Program-made: the position numbers and the translations under genes
Shown: piece by piece, positions 1 through 8,723 of the stretch
Numbering within the stretch: position 1 is the first letter of the stretch
Layout of the letters: every line of letters starts with the position of its first letter
Source of the DNA: an uncultured Pelagibacteraceae bacterium
Lineage (GTDB): Bacteria; Pseudomonadota; Alphaproteobacteria; Pelagibacterales; AG-422-B15
Direction of reading: 5' to 3'
Assembly: GCA_902634045.1 (NCBI GenBank)
Contig: CACPJE010000007.1
Location: forward strand, 1-41,783
Length of the DNA: 41,783 bases
The notes under the pieces: generated by a model
Told to the model about the DNA's origin: nothing
Seen by the model: the letters and a program-made list of their open reading frames with translations, nothing else
The model's database searches: none

Positions 1-1623
1 TCTTCTTTTATGTGTAATTTCAGCCAAGGGATTTGTTTGATCCATAAACTGAGAAAGCTGTGAAGTACCAAAGAATTCTTTTAATGAAGCAACAAGAGGC
101 TTGGCATTAATTATATCTTGAGGGGTTGCGGCATCAACTTCAAGAGAATTCATTCTCTCTTTTATAGATCTTTCCATTCTCACCAGACCCATTCGAAATT
201 GATTTTCTACTAGCTCTCCGACAGACCTTACTCTTCTATTAGCCAAATGGTCAATATCATCAACCTCCCCTTTTCCAGTTCGTAGATCTGTAACTGTCTT
301 AATAACAGAAATGACATCTTCACTTCTTAAAACAGTTGTAGTATCTGGGCAATCAAGACTCAGTCTATAATTCATTTTCACACGTCCAACATCAGACAAG
401 TCATATTTTTCAGATTTAAAGAATAGAGAGTTGAATACCTCAAATGCAGTTTCAAGGTTAGGCGGTTCTCCAGGTCTTAGCACTTTATAGATTTCAACCA
501 CAGCTTCTTCAGGTGATAAATTTTTATCTATCCTTAAAGTATCTCTAATGAACGAACCAACATTAATACCATCGATTGCTAAGCAAGGTAATTTTGTTAC
601 TTTTTGTTCCTTTAATTTTTCTATTGCTTCTAGTGTTATTTCATCTGAAGCTTCGATATAAATTTCACCAGTATCCTCATTGATAATATCTTCAGCAATA
701 AATCTTCCAACTAAATCGTCATCATCTAATAGAACGTTCTTTAGACCATCATTAAATAGTTTATTTGCAATTGCAGGATTGATTTTTGTACCTTGTTTAA
801 TAGCTACTTTATTATTAGAAGCATTAATAAGACTCTTTTGAAGTTTGCCAGTTTTAATATTTTTTGGATTAAATGGAATTTTCCACTTATTTTCTTTTGG
901 AACGTAAGTGTATATCTCATTATCATAAAATAATTCCAAGATTGAATCTCTATTTACTCCCATTGCCATTAGGAAAGTTGTTACAGGAATCTTCTTCTTT
1001 CTATCAATTCTGCAATGAAGAATGTCTTTATGATCAAATTCTATATCTAGCCAAGATCCCCTGTAAGGTATTACTCTTGCTCCGAATAGAAGCTTGCCAC
1101 TAGAGTGGGTTTTTCCATTATCATGATCAAAGAAAACTCCAGGACTTCTATGCATCTGACTAACAACAACCCTTTCAGTCCCATTTGTGATGAAAGTACC
1201 TTTTTGTGTCATGAGTGGTAAATCACATAAATAGATTTCTTGTTCTTTTATATCTTTTACAGTTCTAGACTCTGTTTCTTCATCAATATCAAAGACAATT
1301 AATCGAAGCTTAACATTCAACGGAGCTGCATAAGTTTTATCTCTTTGCCTACATTCATCTACATCAAATTTAGGTTGTTGGAAATCATACTCCATATATT
1401 CAATTCGAGCTGATCCAGAAAAATCCTCAAGTGGAAAAACGCTTTTAAATACTTTTTGTAGACCTCTATCAGGCCTCTCTGAAGGATTTTCATTTTCCAA
1501 TAAAAATTCTTGATAAGAATTTTTTTGTATTTCAATAAGGTTTGGAAATGTAGAGACTTCTTTAAGCTTCCCAAAATTTTTACGGACTCTTTTTCTCTCT
1601 GTAAAGGATAACCTATTAACCAT
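1..1623 (-). CDS. rpoB: RNA polymerase beta subunit, N-terminal 541 residues (partial)
   Basis: Beta subunit of DNA-dependent RNA polymerase. The frame is open from the ATG at 1623 (protein start [19 protein letters not shown]) to the window edge with no stop, so about 830 C-terminal residues of a usual ~1370 lie outside. Visible landmarks are the [16 protein letters not shown] lobe motif and, at the edge, the rifampicin cluster [20 protein letters not shown]. The residues equivalent to E. coli D516 and H526 are the sensitive-type D and H. Upstream GGGTGAG is a plausible ribosome site, and an in-frame stop precedes the ATG. It lies 65 bp after rplL on the same strand, the standard rplJL-rpoBC order. 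Confidence 0.98.
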   Translation of the reverse strand, partial: MVNRLSFTERKRVRKNFGKLKEVSTFPNLIEIQKNSYQEFLLENENPSERPDRGLQKVFKSVFPLEDFSGSARIEYMEYDFQQPKFDVDECRQRDKTYAAPLNVKLRLIVFDIDEETESRTVKDIKEQEIYLCDLPLMTQKGTFITNGTERVVVSQMHRSPGVFFDHDNGKTHSSGKLLFGARVIPYRGSWLDIEFDHKDILHCRIDRKKKIPVTTFLMAMGVNRDSILELFYDNEIYTYVPKENKWKIPFNPKNIKTGKLQKSLINASNNKVAIKQGTKINPAIANKLFNDGLKNVLLDDDDLVGRFIAEDIINEDTGEIYIEASDEITLEAIEKLKEQKVTKLPCLAIDGINVGSFIRDTLRIDKNLSPEEAVVEIYKVLRPGEPPNLETAFEVFNSLFFKSEKYDLSDVGRVKMNYRLSLDCPDTTTVLRSEDVISVIKTVTDLRTGKGEVDDIDHLANRRVRSVGELVENQFRMGLVRMERSIKERMNSLEVDAATPQDIINAKPLVASLKEFFGTSQLSQFMDQTNPLAEITHKRR

Positions 1624-1688
1624 TAATGTAAACTCACCCAATAATAGTTTGTGTTACAAACTATTTTAAAATTAAAACTAATATTTTT

Positions 1689-2066
1689 TTATTTAAGTTC
1701 AACTGTTGCGCCAGCAGCTTCTAATTTTTCTTTAAAGCCATTAGCATCATCTTTAGAAACTCCAGATTTTAATTCTTTTGGAGCACCTTCAACAAGATCT
1801 TTCGCCTCTTTTAAACCAAGCCCAGTAATTGTTCTTACTTCTTTAATAACATTGATCTTTTTATCTCCAGCAGCAGCTAGAACAATTGTAAATTCATCTT
1901 TTTCCTCAGCAGCAGCTTCACCAGAAGGTGCAGCACCGGCTGCAACTGCAGCAACAGGAGCGGCAGCGCTAACTCCCCATTTTTCTTCTAACATTTTTGA
2001 TAATTCTGCAGCCTCAATAACAGTTAAGTCTGAGAGATTATCTACAATTTTTTGTAGGTCAGCCAT
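1689..2066 (-). CDS. rplL: 50S ribosomal protein L7/L12
   Basis: Stalk protein of the large ribosomal subunit that recruits the translational GTPases. The 125 residues match the family length. The N-terminal dimerisation helix ([20 protein letters not shown]) is followed by an Ala/Gly/Pro-rich hinge at about 34-55 and the C-terminal globular domain ([20 protein letters not shown], then VEGAPKELK). It sits 23 bp downstream of rplJ, with an AAGGGAT site before the ATG. It is co-transcribed with L10, its ribosomal anchor. Confidence 0.99.
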   Translation of the reverse strand: MADLQKIVDNLSDLTVIEAAELSKMLEEKWGVSAAAPVAAVAAGAAPSGEAAAEEKDEFTIVLAAAGDKKINVIKEVRTITGLGLKEAKDLVEGAPKELKSGVSKDDANGFKEKLEAAGATVELK

Positions 2067-2089
2067 ATTATATCCCTTTCATAATTAAA

Positions 2090-2596
2090 TTACTTTGATC
2101 CATAAGCATTAAATACCCTTGCTAAATCTCCAGAAGGCGCATTTAAAATAGTTGCGATTCTTTGCGCTGGAGTCTTTAATAATCCTATCAATTGTGCCCT
2201 TGCTTCTTCGAGAGATGGCAATTTAGATAAAATTTCAATTTTTTCAACACTTAAAATTTCATTATTCATAATTCCACCCAGAATAACTAAATTACTGTTA
2301 TTTTTAGCAAAATTTGATAGTAACTTTGTCAATTCCACTGGGTCATTTGAATATGCTATTGCAGTAGGACCATCAAATAAACTGGCTAACTCTGATTTTT
2401 CTGTATCAGCTAGAGCTAATTTAGTTAATCGATTCTTTGTAACTTTAATATTACATCCCGAATTAAATGATTGAACTCTTAAGTCAGTCATTTCAGTCAT
2501 TGACATGCCGCGGTAATGAAAAACTAAAACTAAACTATTCTCATTTAGTACAGCTTTCAAATTATCAACAAAATTCTTTTTTCCTTCTCTATTCAT
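2090..2596 (-). CDS. rplJ: 50S ribosomal protein L10
   Basis: Stalk base protein that binds 23S rRNA and anchors L7/L12 dimers. It has 168 residues, the usual alphaproteobacterial length. The N-terminal segment (NREGKKNFVDNLKAVL, then VLVFHYRGMSMTEMTDLR) and the L10 core (KVTKNRLTKLAL, FDGPTAIAYSNDPVELTK) are clear. The C-terminal helix that binds L12 follows. Only 5 bp separate it from the rplA stop, so there is no room for the long L10(L12)4 autoregulatory leader known from E. coli. Confidence 0.98.
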   Translation of the reverse strand: MNREGKKNFVDNLKAVLNENSLVLVFHYRGMSMTEMTDLRVQSFNSGCNIKVTKNRLTKLALADTEKSELASLFDGPTAIAYSNDPVELTKLLSNFAKNNSNLVILGGIMNNEILSVEKIEILSKLPSLEEARAQLIGLLKTPAQRIATILNAPSGDLARVFNAYGSK

Positions 2597-2601
2597 AGTT
2601 T

Positions 2602-3285
2602 CTAATTTCCAATTGATCCTAAATCAATATTTATTCCTGGGCCCATAGTTGGACTTATAAATATACGTTTTATAAAATCCCCTTTAATTCCTGAAGGTCT
2701 GTCCTTAGAAATCTTATCTATAAAAAACATAATATTTTTTTTGATTTCTTCCTTATCAAAGCTTGATTTCCCAATGCCTGCTTGAACTAAAGTATCGCTA
2801 TTCTTATACTCAATTTCTCCTGCTTTCGCATCTTCAACTGCTTTTTTTAAATCACTAGTCACACTGCCTAATTTTGGATTAGGCATTAAACTTCGAGGCC
2901 CTAATACTTTTCCTAACTTTCCAACTTTTGACATCATATCTGGAGTAGAAATGCAACGATCAAAATCTGTAAATCCTCCCTCAACTTTTTCAATTAGTTC
3001 ATCGCCACCAACAATGTCAGCACCGGCATCTTTAGCTTCTTGTTGTTTATCATCTTTAGCAAAAACACAGACAATAACTTTTTTACCCAAGCCTTTCGGT
3101 AATTTAATTGTACCTCTTACATTCTGTTCACCGTTCTTTGGGTCAATATTAAGATTCATACAAATATCAATTGTTTCATCAAACTTTGTAGTAGATGTAT
3201 TTATTGCTAGTTCAACAGCTTCATCAATATTAAATTTTTTTTCAAAATCATTTTCTTCAAAAATTCTTTTTAACCTCTTATTCAT
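2602..3285 (-). CDS. rplA: 50S ribosomal protein L1
   Basis: L1 stalk protein of the large subunit and, in many bacteria, repressor of its own operon. The 227 residues cover the full two-domain fold. Landmarks are KFDETIDICMNLNIDPKNGE near the N terminus, RGTIKLPKGLGK, STPDMMSKVGKLGKVLGPRS in the middle, and the C-terminal FIKRIFISPTMGPGINID. The start lies 1 bp beyond the rplK stop, so translational coupling is likely. Confidence 0.99.
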   Translation of the reverse strand: MNKRLKRIFEENDFEKKFNIDEAVELAINTSTTKFDETIDICMNLNIDPKNGEQNVRGTIKLPKGLGKKVIVCVFAKDDKQQEAKDAGADIVGGDELIEKVEGGFTDFDRCISTPDMMSKVGKLGKVLGPRSLMPNPKLGSVTSDLKKAVEDAKAGEIEYKNSDTLVQAGIGKSSFDKEEIKKNIMFFIDKISKDRPSGIKGDFIKRIFISPTMGPGINIDLGSIGN

Positions 3286-3286
3286 T

Positions 3287-3715
3287 TTAATTTGTTACCT
3301 CAATACCCATCGATCTAGCTGAACCTACAATTATTTTTAAGCCTTGCTCTACAGTGTTTGCATTTAGATCTTTAAGTTTTTTTTCAGCAATATCCTTACA
3401 TTGGCTCATAGATATAGAAGCTATCATGTCTCGGCCTGGTTCTTTTGATCCTTTTTTTATCTTTAGTGCTTCCTTTATGAAAAATGATGCTGGAGGTAAT
3501 TTAATCTCCATAGTAAAACTTTTATCAGTATAATAAGTAACAACAACAGGAAGCATTACTCCAGGTTGTTCATTTTTACTTTTGTCATTAAAAGCTTTAC
3601 AGAAATCCATTATATTTAAACCTCTCTGACCTAAAGCTGGTCCAACTGGTGGAGATGGGTTCGCCTGACCAGCAGGAACTTGGAGTTTTAATTTACCTTC
3701 TATTTCTTTTGCCAT
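3287..3715 (-). CDS. rplK: 50S ribosomal protein L11
   Basis: GTPase-centre protein of the large subunit; the thiostrepton target together with 23S rRNA. It has 142 residues, a complete family length. The N-terminal domain shows the proline-rich linker ([20 protein letters not shown]) and the C-terminal RNA-binding domain ends in [12 protein letters not shown]. It starts 3 bp after the nusG stop, in the conserved nusG-rplK-rplA order. Confidence 0.99.
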   Translation of the reverse strand: MAKEIEGKLKLQVPAGQANPSPPVGPALGQRGLNIMDFCKAFNDKSKNEQPGVMLPVVVTYYTDKSFTMEIKLPPASFFIKEALKIKKGSKEPGRDMIASISMSQCKDIAEKKLKDLNANTVEQGLKIIVGSARSMGIEVTN

Positions 3716-3718
3716 AAT

Positions 3719-4252
3719 TTAAACTTTCTCAACTTGCGTATATTCAAGCTCTACTGGGGTAGATCTTCCGAAAATTGATACTGAAACCTTAACTCTTGAG
3801 CGCTCTTCATCTATTTCCTCTATTAAGCCATTAAATGATGCAAATGGACCGTCACTTACTCTTATCTGTTCACCTACTTCGAATGTAATTGATGGCTTAG
3901 GTTTAGTTACACCTTCTTGTATATCTTGTAAAATCTTATTTATTTCACTCTCTGATACAGGAGATGGTTTTCCCTGAACATGACCTAAAAAACCACTTAC
4001 TTTAGGCAAAGCTTTAACCATATGATAAGTCTCATCATTCATTTCCATTTTAGCTAGAACATATCCAGGAAAGAATTTTCTCTCAGCGTTTCTTTTTTTT
4101 CCTTTCTTAACCTCTACTACCTCCTCAGTAGGGACAATTACCTCACTAAAACTTGAGTCAATATTTTTTGATTTAGCCTGCTCCATTATTGTAGCCGCCA
4201 CCTTCTTTTCAAAGCCTGAATAAGCATGCACTATGTACCATTTATGAGACAT
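3719..4252 (-). CDS. nusG: Transcription termination/antitermination protein NusG
   Basis: Elongation factor that binds RNA polymerase through its NGN domain and Rho or ribosomal S10 through its KOW domain. The 177 residues give the NGN domain at about 1-110 (KWYIVHAYSGFEKKVA, then FFPGYVLAKMEM) and the KOW domain at about 125-177 (FEVGEQIRVSDGPFASFNG). It follows secE with no intergenic base, the classical secE-nusG pair. Confidence 0.99.
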   Translation of the reverse strand: MSHKWYIVHAYSGFEKKVAATIMEQAKSKNIDSSFSEVIVPTEEVVEVKKGKKRNAERKFFPGYVLAKMEMNDETYHMVKALPKVSGFLGHVQGKPSPVSESEINKILQDIQEGVTKPKPSITFEVGEQIRVSDGPFASFNGLIEEIDEERSRVKVSVSIFGRSTPVELEYTQVEKV

Positions 4253-4441
4253 TTATACTGCAATCCCTATTAATGTATCTAGACCAAAGCTAAAAATCTG
4301 ATCAATAATTAAAAAGAAAATAGCAGCTAAAATAGTCATAATTACTACCATTATGGAGCCAGTAAACGTCTCACGTGCAGTAGGCCAAGTAACTTTGCTG
4401 CCTTCTCTTCTAACTTCTTGAATAAACTTAAATGGTTTCAT
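4253..4441 (-). CDS. secE: Preprotein translocase subunit SecE
   Basis: Small clamp subunit of the SecYEG channel in the inner membrane. It has 62 residues, the short single-helix alphaproteobacterial form. An amphipathic N-terminal stretch (FIQEVRREGSKVTWPTARET) carries the conserved TWP..ET signature and is followed by one membrane helix (about 29-55). It abuts nusG directly and lies 14 bp from tRNA-Trp. Confidence 0.98.
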   Translation of the reverse strand: MKPFKFIQEVRREGSKVTWPTARETFTGSIMVVIMTILAAIFFLIIDQIFSFGLDTLIGIAV

Positions 4442-4455
4442 AATCTTCAGTCTAG

Positions 4456-4531
4456 TGGCAGGAGCGAAGGGACTCGAACCCCCAACCCCCGGTTTTGGAG
4501 ACCGGTGCTCTACCAGTTGAGCTACACTCCT
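4456..4531 (-). tRNA. tRNA-Trp (CCA anticodon)
   Basis: Full cloverleaf on the minus strand: acceptor AGGAGTG pairs with CGCTCCT, D arm GCTC/GAGC, anticodon stem CCGGT/ACCGG around loop CTCCAAA (anticodon CCA), and T arm with TTCGAGT. The discriminator base is G, and the 3' CCA is encoded. It sits between tuf and secE, the classical place. Confidence 0.98.
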
Positions 4532-4535
4532 CCAG

Positions 4536-5726
4536 TTAAGAGATAATGTCTGTAACTACTCCAGAACCCACTGTGCGACCACCTTCTCTGATCGCAAAAC
4601 GAACTCCTTTGTCCATTGCAATTGGAGCTATCAATTCAATTTCCATAGCAATGTTATCACCAGGCATAACCATCTCTGTTCCTTCTGGAAGCTGACATAC
4701 CCCAGTTACATCAGTTGTTCTAAAATAAAACTGAGGTCTGTAGTTTGTAAAGAAAGGAGTATGGCGTCCACCTTCTTCCTTCTTTAAAACATAGGCTTCA
4801 CATTTAAATTTTGTATGAGGGGTAATAGATCCAGGATGAGCAAGAACTTGACCTCTCTCAACTTGGTCTCTTTCAACACCTCTTAGAAGAGCTCCTATAT
4901 TATCTCCAGCTTCTCCGGTATCTAAAAGCTTTCTAAACATCTCTACTCCAGTACAAGTTGTCTTTTGAGTATCTTTGATACCTACTATTTCAAGTTCTTC
5001 ACCAACTTTAACAACTCCACTTTCAACTCTTCCTGTGCAAACTGTACCACGACCAGAAATTGAGAAAACATCCTCAATAGGCATAAGGAATGGCTTGTCC
5101 TTATCTCTTTCAGGTTGAGGGATATGTTCATCAACAGCCTTCATTAATTCCATAATTGAATTCTTTCCAGTTTCATCATCTCTACCTTCAACAGCGGCTA
5201 GAGCAGAGCCTTTAACTATTGGAGTTGTATCACCAGGGAATTCATATTCATTTAGTATGTCCCTAATTTCAACTTCAACTAATTCAAGTAGCTCAGCATC
5301 ATCAACTTGGTCTACTTTGTTAAGATAAACAACAATTGCAGGAACACCAACTTGACGGGCAAGAAGAATATGTTCTCTTGTTTGAGGCATTGGACCATCA
5401 GCAGCATTAACAACTAAAATAGCTCCATCCATTTGTGCTGCTCCAGTAATCATATTTTTTACATAGTCAGCGTGACCAGGACAGTCAACATGAGCGTAGT
5501 GTCTAGCATCAGTAGTGTATTCAACGTGAGCAGTAGAGATAGTAATACCACGTTCTTTTTCCTCTGGTGCTTTATCGATTGCATCATATGCTGTAAATTC
5601 AGCTCCACCTGATTCCGATAATACTTTTGTAATTGCCGCAGTCAAAGTAGTTTTACCATGATCTACGTGACCGATAGTTCCAACATTACAATGGGGTTTA
5701 CTTCGATCGAATTTTTCTTTAGCCAT
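4536..5726 (-). CDS. tuf: Elongation factor Tu
   Basis: GTPase that delivers aminoacyl-tRNA to the ribosome. The 396 residues are the standard length. G-domain motifs are all present: G1 GHVDHGKTT near residue 18, switch [12 protein letters not shown]3 DCPGH, and G4 NKVD. Domains II and III follow, with RTTDVTG and the C-terminal [13 protein letters not shown]. It lies between tRNA-Gly and tRNA-Trp on the same strand, 4 bp from the latter, so the tRNAs are probably processed from a common transcript. Confidence 0.99.
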   Translation of the reverse strand: MAKEKFDRSKPHCNVGTIGHVDHGKTTLTAAITKVLSESGGAEFTAYDAIDKAPEEKERGITISTAHVEYTTDARHYAHVDCPGHADYVKNMITGAAQMDGAILVVNAADGPMPQTREHILLARQVGVPAIVVYLNKVDQVDDAELLELVEVEIRDILNEYEFPGDTTPIVKGSALAAVEGRDDETGKNSIMELMKAVDEHIPQPERDKDKPFLMPIEDVFSISGRGTVCTGRVESGVVKVGEELEIVGIKDTQKTTCTGVEMFRKLLDTGEAGDNIGALLRGVERDQVERGQVLAHPGSITPHTKFKCEAYVLKKEEGGRHTPFFTNYRPQFYFRTTDVTGVCQLPEGTEMVMPGDNIAMEIELIAPIAMDKGVRFAIREGGRTVGSGVVTDIIS

Positions 5727-5767
5727 TTTTTTGTTCCTCTCAATTTAAAAACAAAGTTATTTAATTT

Positions 5768-5841
5768 TGGAGCGGGTGAAGGGAATCGAACCCTCGTAAT
5801 CAGCTTGGAAGGCTGGAGCTTTACCACTAAGCTACACCCGC
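5768..5841 (-). tRNA. tRNA-Gly (TCC anticodon)
   Basis: Cloverleaf on the minus strand: acceptor GCGGGTG pairs with CACCCGC, anticodon loop CTTCCAA gives anticodon TCC, T loop TTCGATT, discriminator T, and encoded CCA. It lies 41 bp upstream of tuf and 34 bp downstream of tRNA-Tyr. Confidence 0.98.
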
Positions 5842-5875
5842 TTACTCCTTCAAGCTACCTTAAGGTACCTTTACG

Positions 5876-5960
5876 TGGTGGAGGGGGTTGGATTCGAACC
5901 AACGTAAGCATAGCTAACGGGTTTACAGCCCGTCCCCTTTAACCACTCGGGCACCCCTCC
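5876..5960 (-). tRNA. tRNA-Tyr (GTA anticodon)
   Basis: Class II tRNA of 85 nt on the minus strand. Acceptor GGAGGGG pairs with CCCCTCC, the anticodon arm ACGGG-CTGTAAA-CCCGT gives GTA, and there is a long variable arm, T loop TTCGAAT, discriminator A and encoded CCA. It is the first gene of the tRNA-Tyr/tRNA-Gly/tuf transcript. Confidence 0.98.
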
Positions 5961-5970
5961 CGAGATAGTC

Positions 5971-5999
5971 TTTATATTTACAAAAAATAGAGAAAACAA
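5971..5999 (-). promoter_or_regulatory. Putative sigma-70 promoter for tRNA-Tyr/tRNA-Gly/tuf
   Basis: On the minus strand a -35-like TTGTTT (5999-5994) is followed after exactly 17 bp by TATAAA (5976-5971). The -10 box ends 10 bp before the 5' end of tRNA-Tyr, so the expected start point gives a leader of only a few nucleotides. AT-rich surroundings limit certainty. Confidence 0.55.
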
Positions 6000-6158
6000 A
6001 TGTTTCTTTATTTCCAAAAATATCTCAAGATAAGACCCACTAAACATCACTGCTTAATGAAGCTTAAGGGGTGACTTATATTTAAAAAATGTGGCTAAAT
6101 CAATAAATATTAATAAATTTAACTTCAAAACATGAATAGCTGGTAAATTAGGATTCTT

Positions 6159-6929
6159 ATGAAGAATAAATCAAGAAAATCGGCAAAAAGACAACAAAAT
6201 TCGATATTTTGGATTTATGGCTATCATGCAACACTTGCTGCCTTACGGAACCCTCAAAGAACAAATTATGAGCTATTAATAACTTCTGATGCTCAAAAGA
6301 GAATATCTGAGGAAAAGGACTTTAGCCTTTTAAATAAAGTAAAACAAAAGATTTTGACCCGAGTAGAAATAGATAATTTTGTTGGTAAAAATATAAACCA
6401 TCAAGGCATCTGCTTAAGTGTAGAAAAGATACACAAGAAGACTATTAAAGAATTCATAGGTGAACAAAATGAGACGCGCTCTACACTTGTGTTACTTGAT
6501 CAACTTGAAGACTCTCAAAATGTTGGGGCAATTTTTAGATCTGCATTAGCATTTAATATTAACGGAATTATTCTAACTGAAAATCAATCTGTAAATGAAA
6601 ATGGATTTATTGCAAAATCAGCTTGTGGAGGATTAGACAAAGTTCCGTTTACTTATATCAGCAATTTATCATCTGCTATCAAAACACTAAAAGATAATGG
6701 TTACTGGGTATATGGACTTGATGGAAAAGCGAATAAATTAATTAATGAAATAGATTTTCCAAATAAAACAGTTTTAGTACTTGGTTCTGAATCAGATGGA
6801 ATGAGAAAAATTACTACCTCTTTCTGTGATGAGTTAATAAAAATTAAAATTAGTGATCAATTAGAAAGCTTAAATGTATCAAATACTGCTGCAGTTGCAT
6901 TTTATCACCTAAGTCAAAAAATATTATAA
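6159..6929 (+). CDS. rlmB: 23S rRNA (guanosine-2'-O-)-methyltransferase RlmB (TrmH family)
   Basis: SPOUT-class enzyme that 2'-O-methylates 23S rRNA (G2251 in E. coli numbering) using SAM. It has 256 residues. The N-terminal L30e-like substrate domain (WIYGYHATLAALRNPQR) is followed by the SPOUT domain with motif 1 LLDQLEDSQNVGAIFRSA, motif 2 VLVLGSESDGM and motif 3 LESLNVSNTAAVAFYHL. AGGATT before the ATG is the ribosome site. It diverges from the tRNA-Tyr promoter and ends 7 bp from the convergent Rieske gene. A tRNA-specific TrmH paralogue is less likely because of the N-terminal domain. Confidence 0.93.
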   Translation: MKNKSRKSAKRQQNSIFWIYGYHATLAALRNPQRTNYELLITSDAQKRISEEKDFSLLNKVKQKILTRVEIDNFVGKNINHQGICLSVEKIHKKTIKEFIGEQNETRSTLVLLDQLEDSQNVGAIFRSALAFNINGIILTENQSVNENGFIAKSACGGLDKVPFTYISNLSSAIKTLKDNGYWVYGLDGKANKLINEIDFPNKTVLVLGSESDGMRKITTSFCDELIKIKISDQLESLNVSNTAAVAFYHLSQKIL

Positions 6930-6936
6930 TTTTAGA

Positions 6937-8115
6937 TTAAATTATATTTGTTGCTACCCACTTATGAAAATGATGAGTTGCTGTATCCATTATTGGCGAA
7001 AACTTTCCTCCGTCATAAGAAGGTGAATTTCTTCCTGCTTGCATTCCTTCAATTGCATTAATATCTTCTGATAGGACTTTAAACCATAAATTACTATTTT
7101 CTTCCCTTATTTCTTTATATTTATTAGAAAATGCAGATTCATCCCCTACATAATAAATTTCCATATGCTCTATGGATAATAAATTGTTAAGAGGCTCTAA
7201 CCAAAAAGCAAAAAAGTGGTCTCTATGAATTCCTAACATAACGTTAGGAAAAAGAGCAATATATTCTGCGTGATTTAATTTGGATTTAGGCCAATTAGGA
7301 AAACAATTAAATTTTTCTTTAGATAAAAAACTTGGATTGTAAGTTAAGCTACCTTGACCAGCAAAACTATTATCATCTGATAAAATTGTGTAATGATCAT
7401 CAAGTTTAGAATAAGAGTTTAAATCAGGATGAATCCAAGGCAAATGATAACTCTCACAATAATTTTCAATTGCAAATTTCCAATTACTTTTAACTTTAAA
7501 TTGAAAATACCCATGATCTGCTGGATGTCTAATTAGCTCTCTATCTTCTTTTGATAAAAATTCTGACCATCGACTATCAAGCGGTTTGATAAATTCCTCA
7601 AAAGGTTCCGCCTTTCTAGAGATATTTACAAATATCAAATCCATCCATATATGAGATCGTACTTCTTTTAATCCGTTGCATGACTTATCAAAATCCTCTG
7701 TCTCATGCCTCCCTACTCCACCAATATGTGGTGTTGAGATTAACTCACCATCAAGATCATATGACCAAGAATGATAGGGACATCTTATAAATTTTTGCAT
7801 TTTTTCAGAATTCTGAACAAGTTTAAATCCTCTATGGCTACATACATTATGGAAGACTCTTATCTTGTTGTTTTTATCTCTCAAAACTATCAGAGGTATA
7901 TCCAATAAATCAAAAGGTCTAACATCTCCAATATTAGGAGTCGAACTTGCTGCTCCTATAACTGACCATTTTTCTTCAAATAGTTTTTTTCTCTCGATAT
8001 TAATATATTCATCACTCATATAGCATTCGTTAGGAAGCCCATGAGATTCAGTTATGGGCTTATTCACGATATCGATCTTTGCAAGATCTAATATATCAGA
8101 TAATTTTTTTGCCAT
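6937..8115 (-). CDS. Rieske [2Fe-2S] ring-hydroxylating-type oxygenase, alpha subunit
   Basis: Two-component oxygenase large subunit; 392 residues from the chosen start. The Rieske cluster ligands are visible (C92, H94 in NVCSHRG; C112, H115 in RCPYHSW). The mononuclear iron site follows in NYCESYHLPWIHPDL, which gives the two His ligands. The layout resembles the choline monooxygenase / glycine-betaine or carnitine demethylase group as well as aromatic dioxygenases, so the substrate is open. A TTG at 8130 would add five residues, but the ATG at 8115 has CGAGGT at good spacing. No reductase gene is beside it. Confidence 0.88.
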   Translation of the reverse strand: MAKKLSDILDLAKIDIVNKPITESHGLPNECYMSDEYINIERKKLFEEKWSVIGAASSTPNIGDVRPFDLLDIPLIVLRDKNNKIRVFHNVCSHRGFKLVQNSEKMQKFIRCPYHSWSYDLDGELISTPHIGGVGRHETEDFDKSCNGLKEVRSHIWMDLIFVNISRKAEPFEEFIKPLDSRWSEFLSKEDRELIRHPADHGYFQFKVKSNWKFAIENYCESYHLPWIHPDLNSYSKLDDHYTILSDDNSFAGQGSLTYNPSFLSKEKFNCFPNWPKSKLNHAEYIALFPNVMLGIHRDHFFAFWLEPLNNLLSIEHMEIYYVGDESAFSNKYKEIREENSNLWFKVLSEDINAIEGMQAGRNSPSYDGGKFSPIMDTATHHFHKWVATNII

Positions 8116-8203
8116 ATAACCTCGTATCAACTTAGAAAAAGGGTAAACCTCTTTTAAAAAAACTCAAAAACTTTTTTTGATCTTATAGTTACTCAGCTTT
8201 TGA

Positions 8204-8232
8204 TTGACTGAATGTATATGCTAAATTATAAA
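8204..8232 (+). promoter_or_regulatory. Putative sigma-70 promoter for tRNA-Thr
   Basis: TTGACT (8204-8209), a 17-bp spacer and TATAAA (8227-8232) precede the tRNA-Thr 5' end by 17 bp. Box sequences, spacing and position all fit a housekeeping promoter. Confidence 0.65.
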
Positions 8233-8249
8233 GTTTGAGATATCTTAAT

Positions 8250-8325
8250 GCCCTCATAGCTCAATTGGTAGAGCAATTGATTTGTAATCAATAGGTTCGC
8301 GGTTCAAGTCCGTGTGAGGGCACCA
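8250..8325 (+). tRNA. tRNA-Thr (TGT anticodon)
   Basis: Complete cloverleaf: acceptor GCCCTCA/TGAGGGC, D arm GCTC/GAGC, anticodon arm ATTGA-TTTGTAA-TCAAT (anticodon TGT), T arm CGCGG-TTCAAGT-CCGTG, discriminator A and encoded CCA. Its 3' part (8273-8316) is repeated exactly at 8658-8701, so this gene looks like an integration target. Confidence 0.98.
8273..8316 (+). repeat. 44-bp direct repeat, copy 1 (inside tRNA-Thr)
   Basis: Starts at the end of the D stem and runs through the anticodon and T arms. It is identical over 44 bp to 8658-8701. The two copies are 385 bp apart and in the same orientation, the geometry of tRNA-targeted attachment sites. Confidence 0.95.
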
Positions 8326-8336
8326 ACAATTAAAAA

Positions 8337-8543
8337 CTAATTTATTATTGATATATAGCCAGAATGGTCAATACTAAGACTAAGACCTCCTGAAAGCCTC
8401 TCTGCAAGTGCTTCTTTCATTCCAAAAATCTCCATGTATATTGGAGAAGCAAAAACATTCATAATTAAACCTAAAGCAATTGCAGCTAAAATTATTTTAA
8501 GGGATTTTTCAATTTTTACTTCGTACTCAATTTTATTTTTCAT
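8337..8543 (-). CDS. Small single-pass membrane protein, unknown function
   Basis: 68 residues with a charged N terminus (MKNKIEYEVKIEKSLK), one membrane segment at about 16-34 (IILAAIALGLIMNVFASP) and a short, polar C-terminal tail ending in GYISIIN. I do not recognise a named family. A strong AAAGGAGAG site precedes the ATG, which supports real translation. It lies entirely between the complete tRNA-Thr and the copied tRNA half and is convergent with the tRNA, whose 3' end is 11 bp away. It is the only gene in that 385-bp interval. Confidence 0.72.
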   Translation of the reverse strand: MKNKIEYEVKIEKSLKIILAAIALGLIMNVFASPIYMEIFGMKEALAERLSGGLSLSIDHSGYISIIN

Positions 8544-8642
8544 TTTACTCTCCTTTTAAATTATCAAGATTTTATAATTTTCCTATATATTAGATTTAAA
8601 GGAAAGAAATTTAATTTCAGATTTATGCTAGAAAATCCCAAC

Positions 8643-8709
8643 ACCGCTAAACTGCGTGCAATTGATTTGTAATCAATAGGTTCGCGGTTCAAGTCCGTGT
8701 GCGGCACCC
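8643..8709 (+). pseudogene. tRNA-Thr-derived fragment / tRNA-like remnant
   Basis: 8658-8701 equals the 3' part of tRNA-Thr exactly: anticodon arm with TGT and T arm intact. The 5' part is not tRNA-Thr: the D arm is lost, and only a 4-bp acceptor (CCGC at 8644-8647 with GCGG at 8701-8704) can form. The end reads CACCCC rather than CACCA. It is most simply an attachment-site scar or a partial duplication, not a working tRNA. Confidence 0.8.
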
Positions 8710-8723
8710 CTTAATTTTATATA

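Noticed and set aside
1651-2088. 145-codon plus-strand frame opposite rplL
   Set aside because: Exact antisense of rplL; its Ala/Ser/Pro-rich protein is the mirror of the L12 hinge and has no independent support.
2951-3322. 123-codon plus-strand frame opposite rplA
   Set aside because: Antisense shadow of the L1 gene, no ribosome site or known domain.
5658-5942. 94-codon plus-strand frame over tuf and the tRNA genes
   Set aside because: Runs through tRNA-Gly and tRNA-Tyr antisense; its peptide is the familiar false protein produced by reverse tRNA sequence.
6000-6158. Possible small structured RNA between tRNA-Tyr and rlmB
   Set aside because: Only short inverted repeats (for example CTTAA/TTAAG) are present, and no signature of SRP, 6S or tmRNA is seen; nothing supportable.
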